Numbered from the stretch's first letter, positions 46,481 to 58,875 are shown. The stretch is DNA of 64,000 nucleotides from Talpa occidentalis (GCF_014898055.3 NW_023605194.1:98401258-98465257), one strand, 5' to 3'. The notes: a model not told the origin generated them from the sequence alone. Made by a program: numbers and translations.

Positions 46481-47241
46481 CCTGGAGCCCAATTTGGAAG
46501 TTTCTGCTTGAATCTGGCTCAGCAAACCCAAAGCTTGCCCTGCATGCTGTCACATGCCCTCTTCAACATTTGCTCTGCTCACTTATATTTTCACATATCA
46601 GGTGTTCTAAGATCTTTTTCTTTATGCTGAAATATATTATTTAAAAGTTTAGTAGAGATATCTTAATTGTATGCCCTTATTTTTTAACTGAAAAAGTTTA
46701 ATTATATTCCCTTTTTAAAACGTAGTCTTGCTGCTTACAAACTTTAGATGGCAAGTTATTACTTATGAATATTTTGAAAATACAATTCCATGGTCTTCTA
46801 GATTGTGTTGTTGTTGAGAAATTAGATGTCTAATACTTCTTTCTCTGTAAGTAATTTCTCTTCTTTTGAATTGATTTTAAGATCTTTGTTATGTATAGTT
46901 TTACTATAAATAAAAATGTGTTCTGCTAACAGTTTATTTGATTTCTTGACTTTGTGGCTTAGAGAGTTTTATCAGTTTGGATAGTTCTCAACCATTACTT
47001 CTTCAAATATTTTCTCTGCTCTATTCTCTCTTCTCCTTGGGGAGCTCCAAGTTAATCTAAGTCAGATTCATTCATCCTCTTCTCCATCTCCCACCCATTC
47101 AGCAATTGTTAACACCATTTTCCACTCTTTTTTTTTTTTTTCAAGCAAAGAACACCCAGTTTTGCAGGCAGGAGAGAGGTGTTCTGTGCAAAGATAAAGA
47201 CAAAGATTAATTATTTGGAATTTCCTCATCCTTGTTTGAGA

Positions 47242-47278
<37 letters not shown>

Positions 47279-47310
47279 CTCCTTGCCTTATACTTTGTCT
47301 TTATTGTTTT
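46481..47310. other. Unclassified sequence with (TA)n, no gene seen
   Basis: 46481-46630 may include further decayed 5' sequence of the SAE1 retrocopy. 47252-47278 is a pure (TA)n tract. A T run lies at about 47129-47141. Confidence 0.5.
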
Positions 47311-47515
47311 AAAATTAATTTTATTGATACAATATTGTTTTATAGCATGACACAGATTTGAGGTATACAGCATTATTTTTGACATTGTATATACTACATT
47401 CTGATCGTCACTCAAAGTCTATTTTCCATTCACCACCATAAAAATTCACCACCACCCACCCCCCCCCCCCCCCCCCCCCCTCCTCGTAAACCAGTTTACT
47501 CACACCCTCCCTTAT
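47311..47515 (-). mobile_element. Old L1 3' UTR (antisense) with expanded C tract
   Basis: 'attttattgatacaatattg', then 'gaggtatacagcatta', then 'tcaccaccataa' is the antisense L1 3' UTR pattern. It leads into a 22-base pure C run at 47459-47480, corresponding to the G-rich tract of L1 3' UTRs. Confidence 0.6.
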
Positions 47516-47875
47516 GTTAAGTGCTTCCTTTTCTTGATGGATGTTTCCAAATCTGCATGTGTTTAGACAATAAGAGATTGCAATTATTTTACATCTGTCT
47601 GTTCATTATTTTAATTCTGTCACTGTTATTTTCAGCAGCTCTCAGTCTCATCCTTGTCCAATTTTGATGATTTCGATACTCCTAGCTACAGTGAAGTTCA
47701 CTGACTTTCTTTGCTTTCTCAAGTTAAAAGGAGAATGGTCTCACCTGCCCAGAAGAGTCCATAAATTAGGGGCAGGAACGCCTTTGAATGACAGTGTATT
47801 ATCTCTTTTTTGTACCATTATGTTGTTACTAGGGGCTTCTCTCTATTTTGTAATCATGGACAATTCTTCATTTAT

Positions 47876-48151
47876 TTATTTAATTTTCCCCTAAGATTTA
47901 TTTATTTATTTATACAAGCATGGGGCACAGTCATAAGCGCGGGAGGGCGAGAGAATTCACCAGAGCCAGAGCAGGGAACAGAACAGGCAGACCAACGAAA
48001 TACACTACTGAGAGGAGCAGCAGGCATGGCAGGAGAGTTCTGTGCACCATGTGGGACCATCCCGGGGAGCTGGGGATTGAGCTGGCACTGCAGAGGCTGA
48101 GGGCAGCTTCGCAGCCCAGTGCTCAACCACTGCGCCACCAGGGGAGACCCT
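47876..48151 (-). mobile_element. tRNA-derived SINE (antisense)
   Basis: Near-exact TSD aattcttcatttat (47862-47875) and aattctgcatttat (48152-48165). The head is GGTCTCCCCTGGTGGCGCAGTGGTTGAGC on the minus strand, and the tail is (TAAA)n without the CATGCCTCTATAAAA end. A small deletion occurs around the B box. Confidence 0.9.
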
Positions 48152-48165
48152 AATTCTGCATTTAT

Positions 48166-49639
48166 GAAAGTTAGAAGAAATATTTAGGAAGGTCCTAGAG
48201 AATTAGGAAGAATGAATTTCCCATCATTGGCATGTGCTAAGAGTTCCAATTAGTGGTTTGTTTGGTTTATTTTTGGTGGTAGTAAATTTATTTTCTTAAA
48301 AGACAATAAAATTAGTCTCTTTGCTTTTGTTTTTGGTAACATTTGAATGTAATCAACCCATGCTATCCAAGGGGGAAAGGCTAAATGAGTTTAGCAGGTC
48401 TGGATTTAATTAAGATAAACAGGTATTTAAAGATAGGAAGCCTGTGCTTTCTGAATAGATTCCCTTTTATTGGCCAGTAAAGAAAATGAAACTGGACATT
48501 TCACTATTTAATCACTAGTTTTGGTATTTAAATTTTTAGTTTATTAATTTATTATTATTCATTTTACATTTTTTGCTAGTTTCATAGATCAACAATGACA
48601 TTTTGTTTTAATTTTTATTTCTTTTATAATATGTGAAATTGAACATTATTTATAATTATGATATCTCAAGGCACAAGGAATATGCTAGATGTATACTTTA
48701 CAAGCAGAGTACTAGAGTGCTTGGTATGTGCATTAACACATGGTTTCTTTAAAGTAGAGTAGTTAGTAGAGTTAGTAGAAGGAACAGCTCAATGCAAAAA
48801 TTCTGGAATGCTTCATGAAGCATTGGCTTCATACTGATTTACTCAATGTTCATTCACTAGCTATGCTCTGATGTTGCCTAAAAGTAATGAGAATTAAATG
48901 TCGAAACAGGAAACCAATAAGTAGGTTAGAATTTTTAGCCAGAGTTGTTGATGTGGTCTTTGTTCAGAGTAGGAAAGACACTACATTGAATAATTTGACA
49001 TAAGAAGTAACTATATGTGAACCAGGACTTTAAACCAAGTAAGTTAACAAGTCAGGCCTGGCTGGTTCCAGATTATCAGTAAAGTTTTAAGTGTCCTTGA
49101 GTGTGGGGCCAGTTTTGTTTAAGGGAATCAGCCTAAGGAACTGAGTCTGGCCAAGAAGGATGCATTGGCCCCCAGTTATGTATTTGCCACAATGTCATTT
49201 ACAAGAGAAGCAAAGTGAAATAGATGGGAAGGAGTTTACTATGTTAATAGAGAATGAGGGTTCTCTCTGCTCCAGCCTGGGGAGCTCTGGTCAGCGCTGG
49301 GTGAAAGGCTTTTCACTTGGAAAACAGTACTTCTTTTGTTCCTCTGATGTAAAGAAACTAACTTAGTTAAGGGGCAGAGGACTAAATCCTGTTTTATTCT
49401 TGAATCCTCACTAATTCTTGAAGTGGCTAATCAGACTGTTCCTAAACACAAGTTTGGGGCATACTTCATATTACTTTCAGGGGATGGGTAGATGGTGAAG
49501 CATTGTTTATAGTCCTTCATCTCTTTGGTATTTCTCTAGTTCTTACTCCATATGAAATGAAGGGATTTTGAGAACAGAAACAGGCTTTCTTGTTATGGGT
49601 ACCCTGCAGCCATTTTCTTCCTTTCAAAGAGGAGGCATA
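48166..49639. other. Unique sequence, no gene seen
   Basis: AT-rich to 48.9 kb and then of average composition. No exon or repeat was recognised. Confidence 0.5.
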
Positions 49640-50730
49640 TGTACTTGTACTGTTACAGGGCAGGGAGAGGAGCACCCCAAACCCTGCAAACCTGCCCGCT
49701 CTAAATAGGTTCTGCCATTCACTGCATCAACACAAAACATCTGAGACTTTAATGAAAAGGAACTTTAATACAATTAGTAAACAATACAGGAAAGGCAAAG
49801 AATATAGTTTCTAAATCAAGCACCCAAAATTACCCATCCCCTCATGTAAAAGTCCACCCAAAGGGAATTGGCCCAGAGCAAGGCCCCAAAGCCTGCCACA
49901 AGCCTAAAGCATCTTTCAGGGGGGAACCACAGAAAAGGGTGAGAAACTACCAGACAAGTCTGGGAGGAAAAGAGCAAAATCAAAATCAAGATAAAACCCG
50001 CCATTGTCACCTCCCCAGGAGTCTCACCCACATCTGTGTCACCCAGTCCACGACCAAAAAGCAAGCGCAGTTTCTTCACATGTCTCTGCTCCAAGTGCCT
50101 CCTCCAGGTCTCCTTCTGGCTCTCCATCCTGCTTCCTTCCTTCCTTCCTTCCTCTGTCCCTCTCCAGCGGTCTTCTCTTTAGCTCCACTCTCCTTTTGGT
50201 GGAGCAGGGAACCTGGAACTTCCCCTTTTCCTGGGGACACCCCCCCCCCTTACAATACCAGGGGCTTGGGGGACATGGAAGGAGACATTTGAAAGAGATG
50301 TGGGTGAGAGACCCGTGGGGCGGCTGACAAAGGCAGCCTTTATTTTGATGTTGATTTTGCTCTTTTCCTCCAGACTTGCCCCATCCCTTCCGCTCCTTTC
50401 TTATGGTTCCCCACCAGAAGCCTAAGGCTTGTGCAAACTTTTAGGCCTCAGTGACCCTGCTTTGGGCCAACCTGTTTGGCAGAGATTTACCTACAAAGGG
50501 GTGGATATCTTTGACCCATCCCTTTGATGTTTCTTGGGAAACTTTTACACTATATTCTTTCTCTTTTCTTTATAGCACACTAGTTATTTCTCTATTGCAC
50601 ACTAATAATTTAAAATTATTTTCTATTGAAAGTCTTATGCATCAGGCAATGTTTTGTCTCAGTGTGAGACAAAACCCAGGGAACTTTGGGGCTCTTGGAT
50701 GCCCTTACCCTGCCCATTAACAATTCCTTA
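49640..50730. repeat. Large diverged inverted repeat of an LTR-like sequence
   Basis: The reverse complement of about 49640-50100 aligns with about 50250-50730. Shared blocks in order: 'agatgtgggtgaga', then 'ttgattttgctcttttcctcc', 'gacttg', 'tggttcccc', 'aggcttgtg', 'gggccaa', 'actatattcttt', 'aagtct', and 'ccctgccc...taac'. The arms look about two-thirds identical and are separated by about 150 bp holding (CCTT)n and a C run. An ATTAAA followed by a GT-rich stretch in the left arm hints at an LTR polyadenylation region. A short hydrophobic minus-strand segment (GFILILILLFSSQTC) is not enough to call a gene. The retroviral origin is inference. Confidence 0.65.
50651..50675. repeat. Perfect 11-bp-arm hairpin with 3-base loop
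   Basis: gttttgtctca (50651-50661), loop gtg, then tgagacaaaac (50665-50675), in the right arm of the inverted repeat. The left arm has only 'gatgttttgtgttg' at the corresponding place, so the hairpin is not shared. Confidence 0.95.
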
Positions 50731-50895
50731 TTGTTATGCAAACTGAGTGAGGTTCTTAGACCTTAGGGCTATGTCATCCTTGACTAAATTCTCCACATCT
50801 CCCCTCTGTTTGTGGGTCTTTGAAAGCCATGGTTAAAAACTTACGTGGCTTAAGTCAAGGGGAGAGACTGAACTTGTTGGCTGAGGTGATATTTG

Positions 50896-51158
50896 TTTTG
50901 TTTTTAAGATTTATTTATTTATGCATACAAGAACTGGGGTACAGGCCAGAGGTGTGGGCAGTGAGAGGATTCACCAGAGACAGAGTGGGGGACAGAACAG
51001 GCAGATTGGCTGAAATATACTGCTGAGGGGAGCAGCAGCAAGTCAGGAAAGGTTTGCTGAACCATGTTTGGGTTAGCTCCCTGGCTGGGGATTGAACTTG
51101 TGCTATAGTGGCTGGCGATAGCTTGATAGTGCTGTTTTTAACCTTCACCAGGGAGGCC
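50896..51158 (-). mobile_element. tRNA-derived SINE, older subtype (antisense)
   Basis: Exact 12-bp TSD ctgaggtgatat at 50881-50892 and 51159-51170, extendable with one mismatch. The tail is TTGTATGCATAAATAAATAAATC on the minus strand. Confidence 0.9.
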
Positions 51159-51170
51159 CTGAGGTGATAT

Positions 51171-52989
51171 CTGTAGTCAAGTTTCTGAAATCCAGAGGAA
51201 GGTAACAGGTAAATAGCTTTCTTTATGAACTGCTCTCCCTGCACAAGGCTTGTTCTTTCTTGAGCGTTCATCAGGTAAGCCATCACCATCATGCACAATT
51301 CACACTGCTGATAGAAGCAAACCTAGTCAAGTAAATAATTTTTTGCAGCGCTATTATATAATGAGAAGAGCAATAATATATTATAGCTTTTCCTTTGTGT
51401 GTTGCTCTCTTTACAACCTTACTCCATTACATTTTATCTCTTTCCTTTTCATTCCAATAAACCTTCTTTATCTGTTTCTAACTACTCTGTTATCTCTTTT
51501 CTACCTCTATCCTTTTAAGTACTCTTTTTATTTATTTAGAGTTAGTTTTCTTCCTTTCTTTAAAATTCTGTATCAGAAACTGCCACAGGGTACTGCATTG
51601 TTGTTATTGACCTGCCAACACTGGTCCTGATCAAAAGTCTGAATTTTAATTTCAAGTCCATTGCTGAAGATTTACCTACTAATCGATTTGGTATGTGAAT
51701 TCATTCTTCAGGTGAAAGACTAACCTTAGCTGGTGAAAAGCCTCTAATGGAGGAAGAAAAGCAAACAAAACAACAAAGAATTCTGATTGTTCATTTTTAG
51801 AGCAGCATTGGAAAGATATGTAAATACTGCAGCTATTTATATCAGCTGTCACTCTGCTTTACCAGAGAGGTAACTGCAGTGCCTTTAAACAATTCTGCCT
51901 GGTATCTGTTTGGATGGGTGATAACTGTAAAACATTTTCAGTGTCAAGAACTATACATTTTAATGCCATTTTCCATTTTAATGGAGTTGGAAGCTTTGAG
52001 AACAGTCCTGACGGAAATCTTCAATTGACCCCGAATCCACTGTTACTTTATACACTTACAGTAAAAGACTGCAGTTTTGTCTCCACAAATACATAATCTT
52101 ATCCACAGCTATTTTAAAATTGAGAGTGAAAGAAAAATATAACTTCAATATTTTGGAGTTGGTTAGACATAATTCTCTCTAGATATATGATTTTTCTGAA
52201 AAAAATGCAAACATTTGGTGTATTTAAAATAAGTATGCTGTTGTCTTGCTAAATATTTATTGCAACATTTATTTTGCTTTCCTGAAAAACATCCCCTGCT
52301 CTAGGCTATGTGATTGCTTCCAAAAGTTTCTTTTCTTTTAGTAAACCTTTTATCAAACTGATGTAGCCTGCGCTTGAGAACATATGTTTTACAGTTTTAT
52401 GAACTGGTTCATTTCCTTTCTTCTTGTCATTTAGATTTTTGACTGTACTTAAAAAAATCCAAAACATATTAAGCTAGCTCACTGAATATGTATTTAGAGA
52501 TAATGGGATGTAAAAATTGAATATTCAATTCTTTTGGGGGGGCACTGTATCAAAAAACTTTACAAATAGTTTTTGTTTTGTTTTCGTTATGCAAATATGT
52601 ATTGGAAAATTTTTTATACTGTTAAAGCACTTTATTTTCTCATTTCTATTCCCTGTGAGAGGGGGAAAAATACCTCTCTTTTCATTATTATTTTCTTTTC
52701 AGAAAACCTGGCTTAATACATTTTCCAATGTGCAGGATACAAAAAGGAAAAGTCCTGTCTCTTTGAAAGTCATGCCGTGGAGCTGGCATTATACTTTTCA
52801 AAATACACAATCTTTAGTGGAAAGAATACACGTAAGATTGTAATTCCACGAAACTAAAAAGTGAGGTTCTGGCCATTGCGAGATTTGGAGAAAATCAAGG
52901 ATCAACTTTATTTTATTTATTGCTTATTTATTGGCTTATTTATTTATTTATCATATATTCAAACTTCTCTTTTAATTGTATTATTTTTA
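51171..52989. other. Unique sequence, possible conserved non-coding DNA
   Basis: No repeat was recognised over most of this stretch. 51760-52100 is repeat-free, with no coding signature. Open frames at 51250-51630 and 52517-52843 lack domains. Confidence 0.45.
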
Positions 52990-53755
52990 CTGCAGTAACA
53001 ATGGCTTACAACACTGTATATAATTTGGGGGTATAGCTTTACACCTCTTTAGATGTATGTTACAGCACCACACCCACCACCAAAATACCCATAATCCTCC
53101 ACTCCAGTCCATTGGGGCCCCCTCCACTCTTTGCTTCCCTCTTCCCAGGCTCACCCCTCTGGTAGTCTGAATTTGCAGTCAGATTTCTAGGGTTTGTTTT
53201 TGATTTGGTTTTAGATGACCCTTTTTTTTATTTCTCTGTATTCCACATATAAATTAAACCATCTGGCATTCATCTTTCTCTTCTGCTTTATTTGTTTAAC
53301 ATAATCCCCTCCAGTTCCATCCATATTGTTGCAAATGGATGATGTGGGGTAGATACACCATGGAATACTCCTCAATTATTAAAACAAGATAAACCCTTGC
53401 CATTTGTGACAATATGGATGGAGCCAGGAGACATAATACTAAACAAAGTCAGAAGAAAAAAGACATGCCAGGTGGTGTCACTTATTTGTGGAATATAGAG
53501 AAACAAAACAAAGGATCAAACAAAACCAAACCAATAACAAACACTGGAAATATGACCTTAGAATTGAGAGTGGTAGAGGTGGAAGTTGCAGGGAGAAGGA
53601 GATTAGATAGGGAGGGGGCACAACGGACAGTGGTGAGGACTTTCAGTGCCTTCATGCTGGGTGTAGCGCTACACAGCTGAGGAGGTGTGATCCTGCTCCT
53701 CTGAATTACTACAGTGTTGTAAACCATTGTTACTTCAATAACAAAAAACAAAAAC
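52990..53755. mobile_element. Two L1 3' ends in head-to-head arrangement
   Basis: 52990-53337 is antisense L1: 3' terminus ('ggcttacaacactgtatata'), 3' UTR, then ORF2 end ('ctccagttccatccatattg'). 53338-53755 is sense L1: ORF2 end ('tacaccatggaatactcctc', 'tggatggagcc') through the 3' UTR to 'ctacagtgttgtaaaccatt'. Both arms contain the same part of L1, so this is not simple twin priming of one transcript. Confidence 0.75.
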
Positions 53756-56700
53756 TTATGTTCCTGAAATAGATTAAATTGCTGTTTTAAAATGAAAGTA
53801 CTAAAAATAAATTTGACATTTCACTGGTTCAGTATCAGCATTGTGAGCTCAATTAATATAATTAGCTAATTGAATTACTCATTCCTTTGATGGAGCTTCT
53901 ATCTGCTATCAAAGCCCATGTTTTACTCTGAGGCAACAATCTAATAGGGGCATCAGTGGGTTTGCTTATACTACATAGTCAGAGCTTGGTCAGATTTCAG
54001 ATTTCATGTTAGTCCACTTGCTTTTCAGGCTCCTGATGTTAACTGTTTTTGAGAATGGATTAATATCTAAACAACCTCTAATTTTTAGGATAGATTTTCT
54101 GTATACATAATAAAAGTGAATATATAAATTAGTTAATAAATTAAATGCAAATATGAGTGTCCTAAGGGACTCTCCTTGAGTAATTGCATAAATTTAGAAC
54201 CCAAACATGTCATCAATTTTGGTGGCTGAGATACTACACATATATTAAAATAGAAATATATTGTTCAAGGCAGCACAAACTATAATTAATTATGTAGTTG
54301 CTATTGGTTATTGTTTTCATTAGGATTGTGTATGTGAAAACAATATTTATTAAGCAATAATCTTTGGTTTTATACTTAAAAAGTTTAGATTTTCTTAACT
54401 TTTTTTTTCATTTATTGGTTACAGCTGATAGCTTTACTGATGTAGCAAGATGGAGAAAATTTTATTCATAGAATAAAGAGGGTTGGGCTCACTTAAACCA
54501 TAAATAGTTCCCTGAGAATAAATAGCATTTTACTTACCAGACAGGGGCTCTAGAATATAACCAAGCATAAAAGGAATGGAGGATTGGATACAGGAATATG
54601 ACAGAATGCTGTGAGGTTTGTGGTCTATTTTCTCCCCATAAAGCCTAAATTACTATATTTACTAAGTAAATTTAGTATACTCCTAACATCATATGATCAG
54701 CTATTTTATACTGAGATGCAGTTGGAGGAAACAAGGTTAGGAATTTGCAGATATCATAGATTTATGGATTTTCCTTGCTACCAAAAACCATGCATTGACA
54801 GTAGTGACTGTTCAATCCAAATTTACTTCTATTTTTAAAGGAGAGTCCCAAAATGATTACTAGATTACATTTATACAAGAATTAGCACAAAAGTGAAAGA
54901 CTAACAGCACTATTGCTCATGCACTTGCAAATGGTTTTCAACTCCAAGTACATTTGTAGCTACCATATGGATGGGTGTTACTGTCATTTTCTTTACATAA
55001 TATAAACATATGTGTGTTTTTTATTACTCCTATTAGATTATATCGGTATTTCTATGCAAGGATCTACTACATATTGTATTTGTACAACCCTTCACAGAAC
55101 CTAGCAGAGATCAGGAATAATTAATTCACATCATTGATTGTCTCACTAGCTCAATGACAGCAATAATAGGTTGCTGTTAGCATGAGTGAACCCCAATGTG
55201 GAAGGGACAAAACCATTGACAAGAGAGTTGGAAGAATTGAATGAAGGAATTAATAGAAGTAAAAGAATATTGAATATTCTAACCTATACAATGGAAATAC
55301 ACGAAGGGTAAATATCTTGATTTTGATCTACATTGTGACATTTCACTTAAGTTTCAATAAGTGATGTATGTTTGCAATGTTTTGCTTATAACCATTAAAC
55401 AAAAACCAAAGTTAAATAAAATCCATTAATCCATGGCTTAAATTAATGGAAAAGGGTAGGCATTTTAGTGTGAGGCAAGCTTAGGTGTTGCCCAGGGAAT
55501 ATAAAAATGCATTCTTAGCCGCTGGTTCTGAGAGACTGATTCTCAGAATACCTCTATTATAATCACATGGTGCATTTGATAGTGCAGATATATGAACTCA
55601 TGCTAAGTCAGTTTCTGGGAGAGAGGATTCAAGAATAAGCATTTTTAATCTGTAACCCCAAATAATTTCAAAGTACTCATTTGAAACCATTGCTCTAGAA
55701 TATAGATTTCACTGTTTTTAGAGTTGAAGGATATGATTGCTATTATAGGGTCAGCAAAAAATAGCAAGGGGATATTGTGGGTAACTAGAGAGGGAGGGTG
55801 GTGTGGCTGGTATAATGGGTTTATAAAACAGATTAGCTGAAACTTGGAACAAGTCATTTAATTTTTCTAGTCATCTCTCTCTCTTCCTTTAGAATGCAAG
55901 TATGAGTTACTCCTGGATAATCATGAATAGAGACAATTTGTGTAGAGTCTGATATATATATATGGTGCTTGATTATGTTGTAGTTGTGATTGTTGAGGGA
56001 GATTTGTGCTTAAAATTTGTAACACTAGATCCCATAAAACTGCTGAGAAGCACAAAGATCCCACATGAAATCTGTTGTGTAAACAGGCTTTCTAACGAAC
56101 CCAATCATCACCAATACTGTATATATATAGAGGACAAATATGATCCCATACGAAATCTGTGGCCTGAGAGAAAAGGAAATGAATGTGTTGCAAGAACATC
56201 GTAGAATAATGAAATTTGCTTACTGCTCTGTACCGGGACATGATTACAATGGAAAAGTGTAACTTCCTAAAGAGCAAAAGGAAATCATTTTGACTAAATT
56301 TGATGGTTTAGAAAAGATAAGTTCTGCAGACAACAAAAGCTAAAATTATAGCTCCAAGGAAGTAGAAGATGAACAAGTTTTGTTATGTGTGTGATTAAAT
56401 CTCATAGGAGCATGACAAGACCTGAAGTGAGAAGAAAAGAAATAATGGGTAAATTTGTAAATGTTCAGTGTCCCTGTAGCACATTGGTACAGCTTGTGTT
56501 TGTTTCTATGAGGAAATCACTGTTTCAGGCATTAGGTCCTGATGAAGATAGAAAGCAAGTTATGGTCGAGCTATAACACAATTGCAAAAGATTTTCTCAA
56601 GGCTGGAGCATATTTAATCCTTTTTCTTTTTAACGTTTAAATGTGAGAATTTGACCATTTAGAAAGTTGTCATAAGTTGGTTTTAATTTTTGTAGTTTTT

Positions 56701-56889
56701 TTGTTAACTGGAAGGAAGGAAGCAATGTCTTCCTAGAGAATCCTAGATCAATCCTCTACAGTTTATTAAGTGATTTTAACTCCTGTGTTGAACCATCGAA
56801 AGAAGAATGTTCTGGTAGTAGATGGATTATTATCAGCAGGCAATTAGCAAAGAAAACAAGTCTTCATTATAAATGAGCTGGTCCCTCCC
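53756..56889. other. Unique AT-rich sequence, no gene seen
   Basis: No repeat of recognisable class over about 3.1 kb. Short open frames at 55962-56204 and 56385-56576 have no domains. A short (TA)n lies near 55952. Confidence 0.5.
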
Positions 56890-57231
56890 TGCCAGCTTTA
56901 TTGAGATATAATTGACATATAAAATTGCCTAAGTTTAAGGCATAGAATGCGTTGATTACGTAATACAATTTCTTATTGCAAAATCAGTTAATATCTCTAT
57001 CACATCACGTAATTACCATTTCTTTTGGGGGAGGATGAGAACATTTAAGATACACTCTTTAGCAACTTTCAGTCTTTTAACCTCGTTTTATTACTATAAC
57101 CCCATACTGTGCCTGGTAGTTATAATTGGCTTATTATCAGAAGGTTTTACTCTCTGGCTAACATCTCCCCATTCTCCCCACCTCTGGCTACCCCACCACT
57201 TTACTCTGTGATTCTATGCATTTGACTTTTT

Positions 57232-57503
57232 TTGGTAATATTTTATTTTATATAATTCTTACATAATTTTTTCATTTTTGCACAGTGTATGCATTTTCAT
57301 TTTGGTTATATTCCCCATACAATTGCACCCGCCTTATTTTGACCCTAATCCTTCCTCTCCCCACCCTTTCCCTCCCCAAAATGTGTCTCTGGTTTATAGT
57401 TGCTTGTTGCTTGTTGATTTTTTTTTTTTTTTTTTTGGAAGGGATCATGCTCAGTGAAATAAGCCAGAAAGAAAAAGAAAAATACCGGATGGTCTCACTC
57501 ACA
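57232..57503 (-). mobile_element. Young twin-primed L1 inside an older L1
   Basis: Exact 14-bp TSD gcatttgacttttt at 57218-57231 and 57504-57517. 57232 to about 57437 is antisense 3' UTR with the extended 3' end seen at 25.7 kb. After a T18-like run, 57438-57503 is sense ORF2 C-terminus ([20 protein letters not shown]). In the minus orientation this is a 5' inversion. Confidence 0.9.
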
Positions 57504-58140
57504 GCATTTGACTTTTTCAGATTCCACATATAGGTGTGATCTCACAGTATTTTTTTTCTTCTGATGTGTCACTTATTTGGTTATTGTGTATAATACTGCA
57601 GTGAACCTAGAACTACAGGTATCTCTTCAAGGTACCGATTGACCTTCCTTGAAATATATGCCTGAAAGTGGTATTACTGCATCACATGGTAATTCCACTT
57701 TTAATTTTATTTTATTGAGGAAATGGCTTTTTATAATGACTGGATCAACTTACATTCCCACCAATAGTGCACACACTTTCCTGTCTTGCCACATCCTGGT
57801 CATCACTTTTATTTAATTTTTTTATTATAACCATTCTAACAGCTATGAGATGATAATCTCACTGTGGTTTCAATTTGCATTTTCCTGATGGTTGGTGGTG
57901 TTGAGCATCTTTTTCAAGTTCTTATTGACCATCTGTATATCTGTATTGGAAATATGTCTATTCAGATCCTCTGCTCATTTTTTATTTATATTTTTTGTTG
58001 ATGTATAAATTATATATTTTGGCTATTAACCCTTTATCAGATCTATTATTTGCAAATATTTCCACCCATTCTGTAGATTGCCTTTTCAATTTTTTTATGG
58101 TTTTCTTTGCTATGCAGAAGGTTTTAAATATATTGTTTTC

Positions 58141-58190
58141 TATAGTGTTGTAAACCAATGTTACCTTAATGAAAAATGTTACAAAAAAGT
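58141..58190 (+). mobile_element. Tiny L1 3'-terminus-like insert
   Basis: 'tagtgttgtaaaccaatgttaccttaatgaaaaatg' resembles the last bases of the L1 3' UTR at 53710-53745 and interrupts the antisense ORF2 text. No TSD was seen. Confidence 0.4.
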
Positions 58191-58807
58191 TTGGTGTTAT
58201 CCCAGTTATTTTTGTTTTCATTAACTTTGTTTTGGGTATCAAATGAAAAAAATCATTACTAATACCAATGTCAAGGAATTTTTCTGTTTTGTTTTTTTTA
58301 GGTGTTTTATAGTTTTCATTTTACATTTAAGTCTTTAATTTCATTTCAAGTTACAAATAGGGTTGGAATTTTATCTTTCTGTTTATGGTTTTCAATTTCT
58401 CCAGCACCATTTATTGAAGAGACTGTGCTTTCCCTATTGAGTGTTCTTGGCTCACTTGTCAAATATTATTCACTGAATAAGCAAGGATTTATTTATGGGT
58501 TCTGTTTTCTGTTCCATTGGTCTATGTGTCTAATTTGATGCCAGTACCATACTACTTTGATTACTGTAATTTGGTGTATTGTTTGAAATCAGGTATTTTG
58601 TTGCTTTCAGTTATGTTCTTTCGCAGGATTGCTTTGACTGTTCAGGGTCTTTTGTAGTTCCACACAAACTTTAGGATTTCTATTCTATTTCTGTGAAAAT
58701 GCCATTGGAACTTTAATAGGGATTACACTGAATTTGCATTTTTGTTTTTCAGTATTGCCAACCAATTGATTTTTTTACTTTAAGCCCCAACCTAGAAGTC
58801 TTTTCAG

Positions 58808-58875
58808 AAACAAAACAAGCAAGATAAAACCTTTTGTTAATAAACAAAACAAACAAGATAAAACTTATTGTTAAT
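58808..58875. repeat. 34-bp tandem duplication
   Basis: 58808-58841 and 58842-58875 are adjacent copies of an 'aaacaaaacaa[g/a]caag' unit that ends 'ttgttaat', with few mismatches. Confidence 0.93.

Larger units (their letters stand above)
56890..58745 (-). mobile_element. Older L1 3' UTR and ORF2 3' half (antisense), host of young L1
   Basis: 56890-57231 is antisense 3' UTR ('ctttattgagatataattgacatat', 'cctctggctacccc'). After the young insertion, 57518-58745 runs back through ORF2: 'attccacatataggtg', then 'tgagatgataatctcactgtggtttcaatttgcattt', 'taaccctttatcaga', 'tctatgtgtctaatttgatgccagtaccat' and 'gccattggaactttaatagggat'. Many frameshifts. Confidence 0.85.

Noticed and set aside
49816..50127. 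A 103-codon minus frame with a signal-peptide-like stretch as a real secreted or envelope-type protein
   Set aside because: It has no recognisable domain beyond one hydrophobic segment, it lies in an arm of a decayed inverted repeat, and the sister arm does not keep the frame open.
57285..57533. An 82-codon frame containing an L1-like end
   Set aside because: It is created by the inversion junction of a twin-primed L1 joining antisense UTR to sense ORF2.
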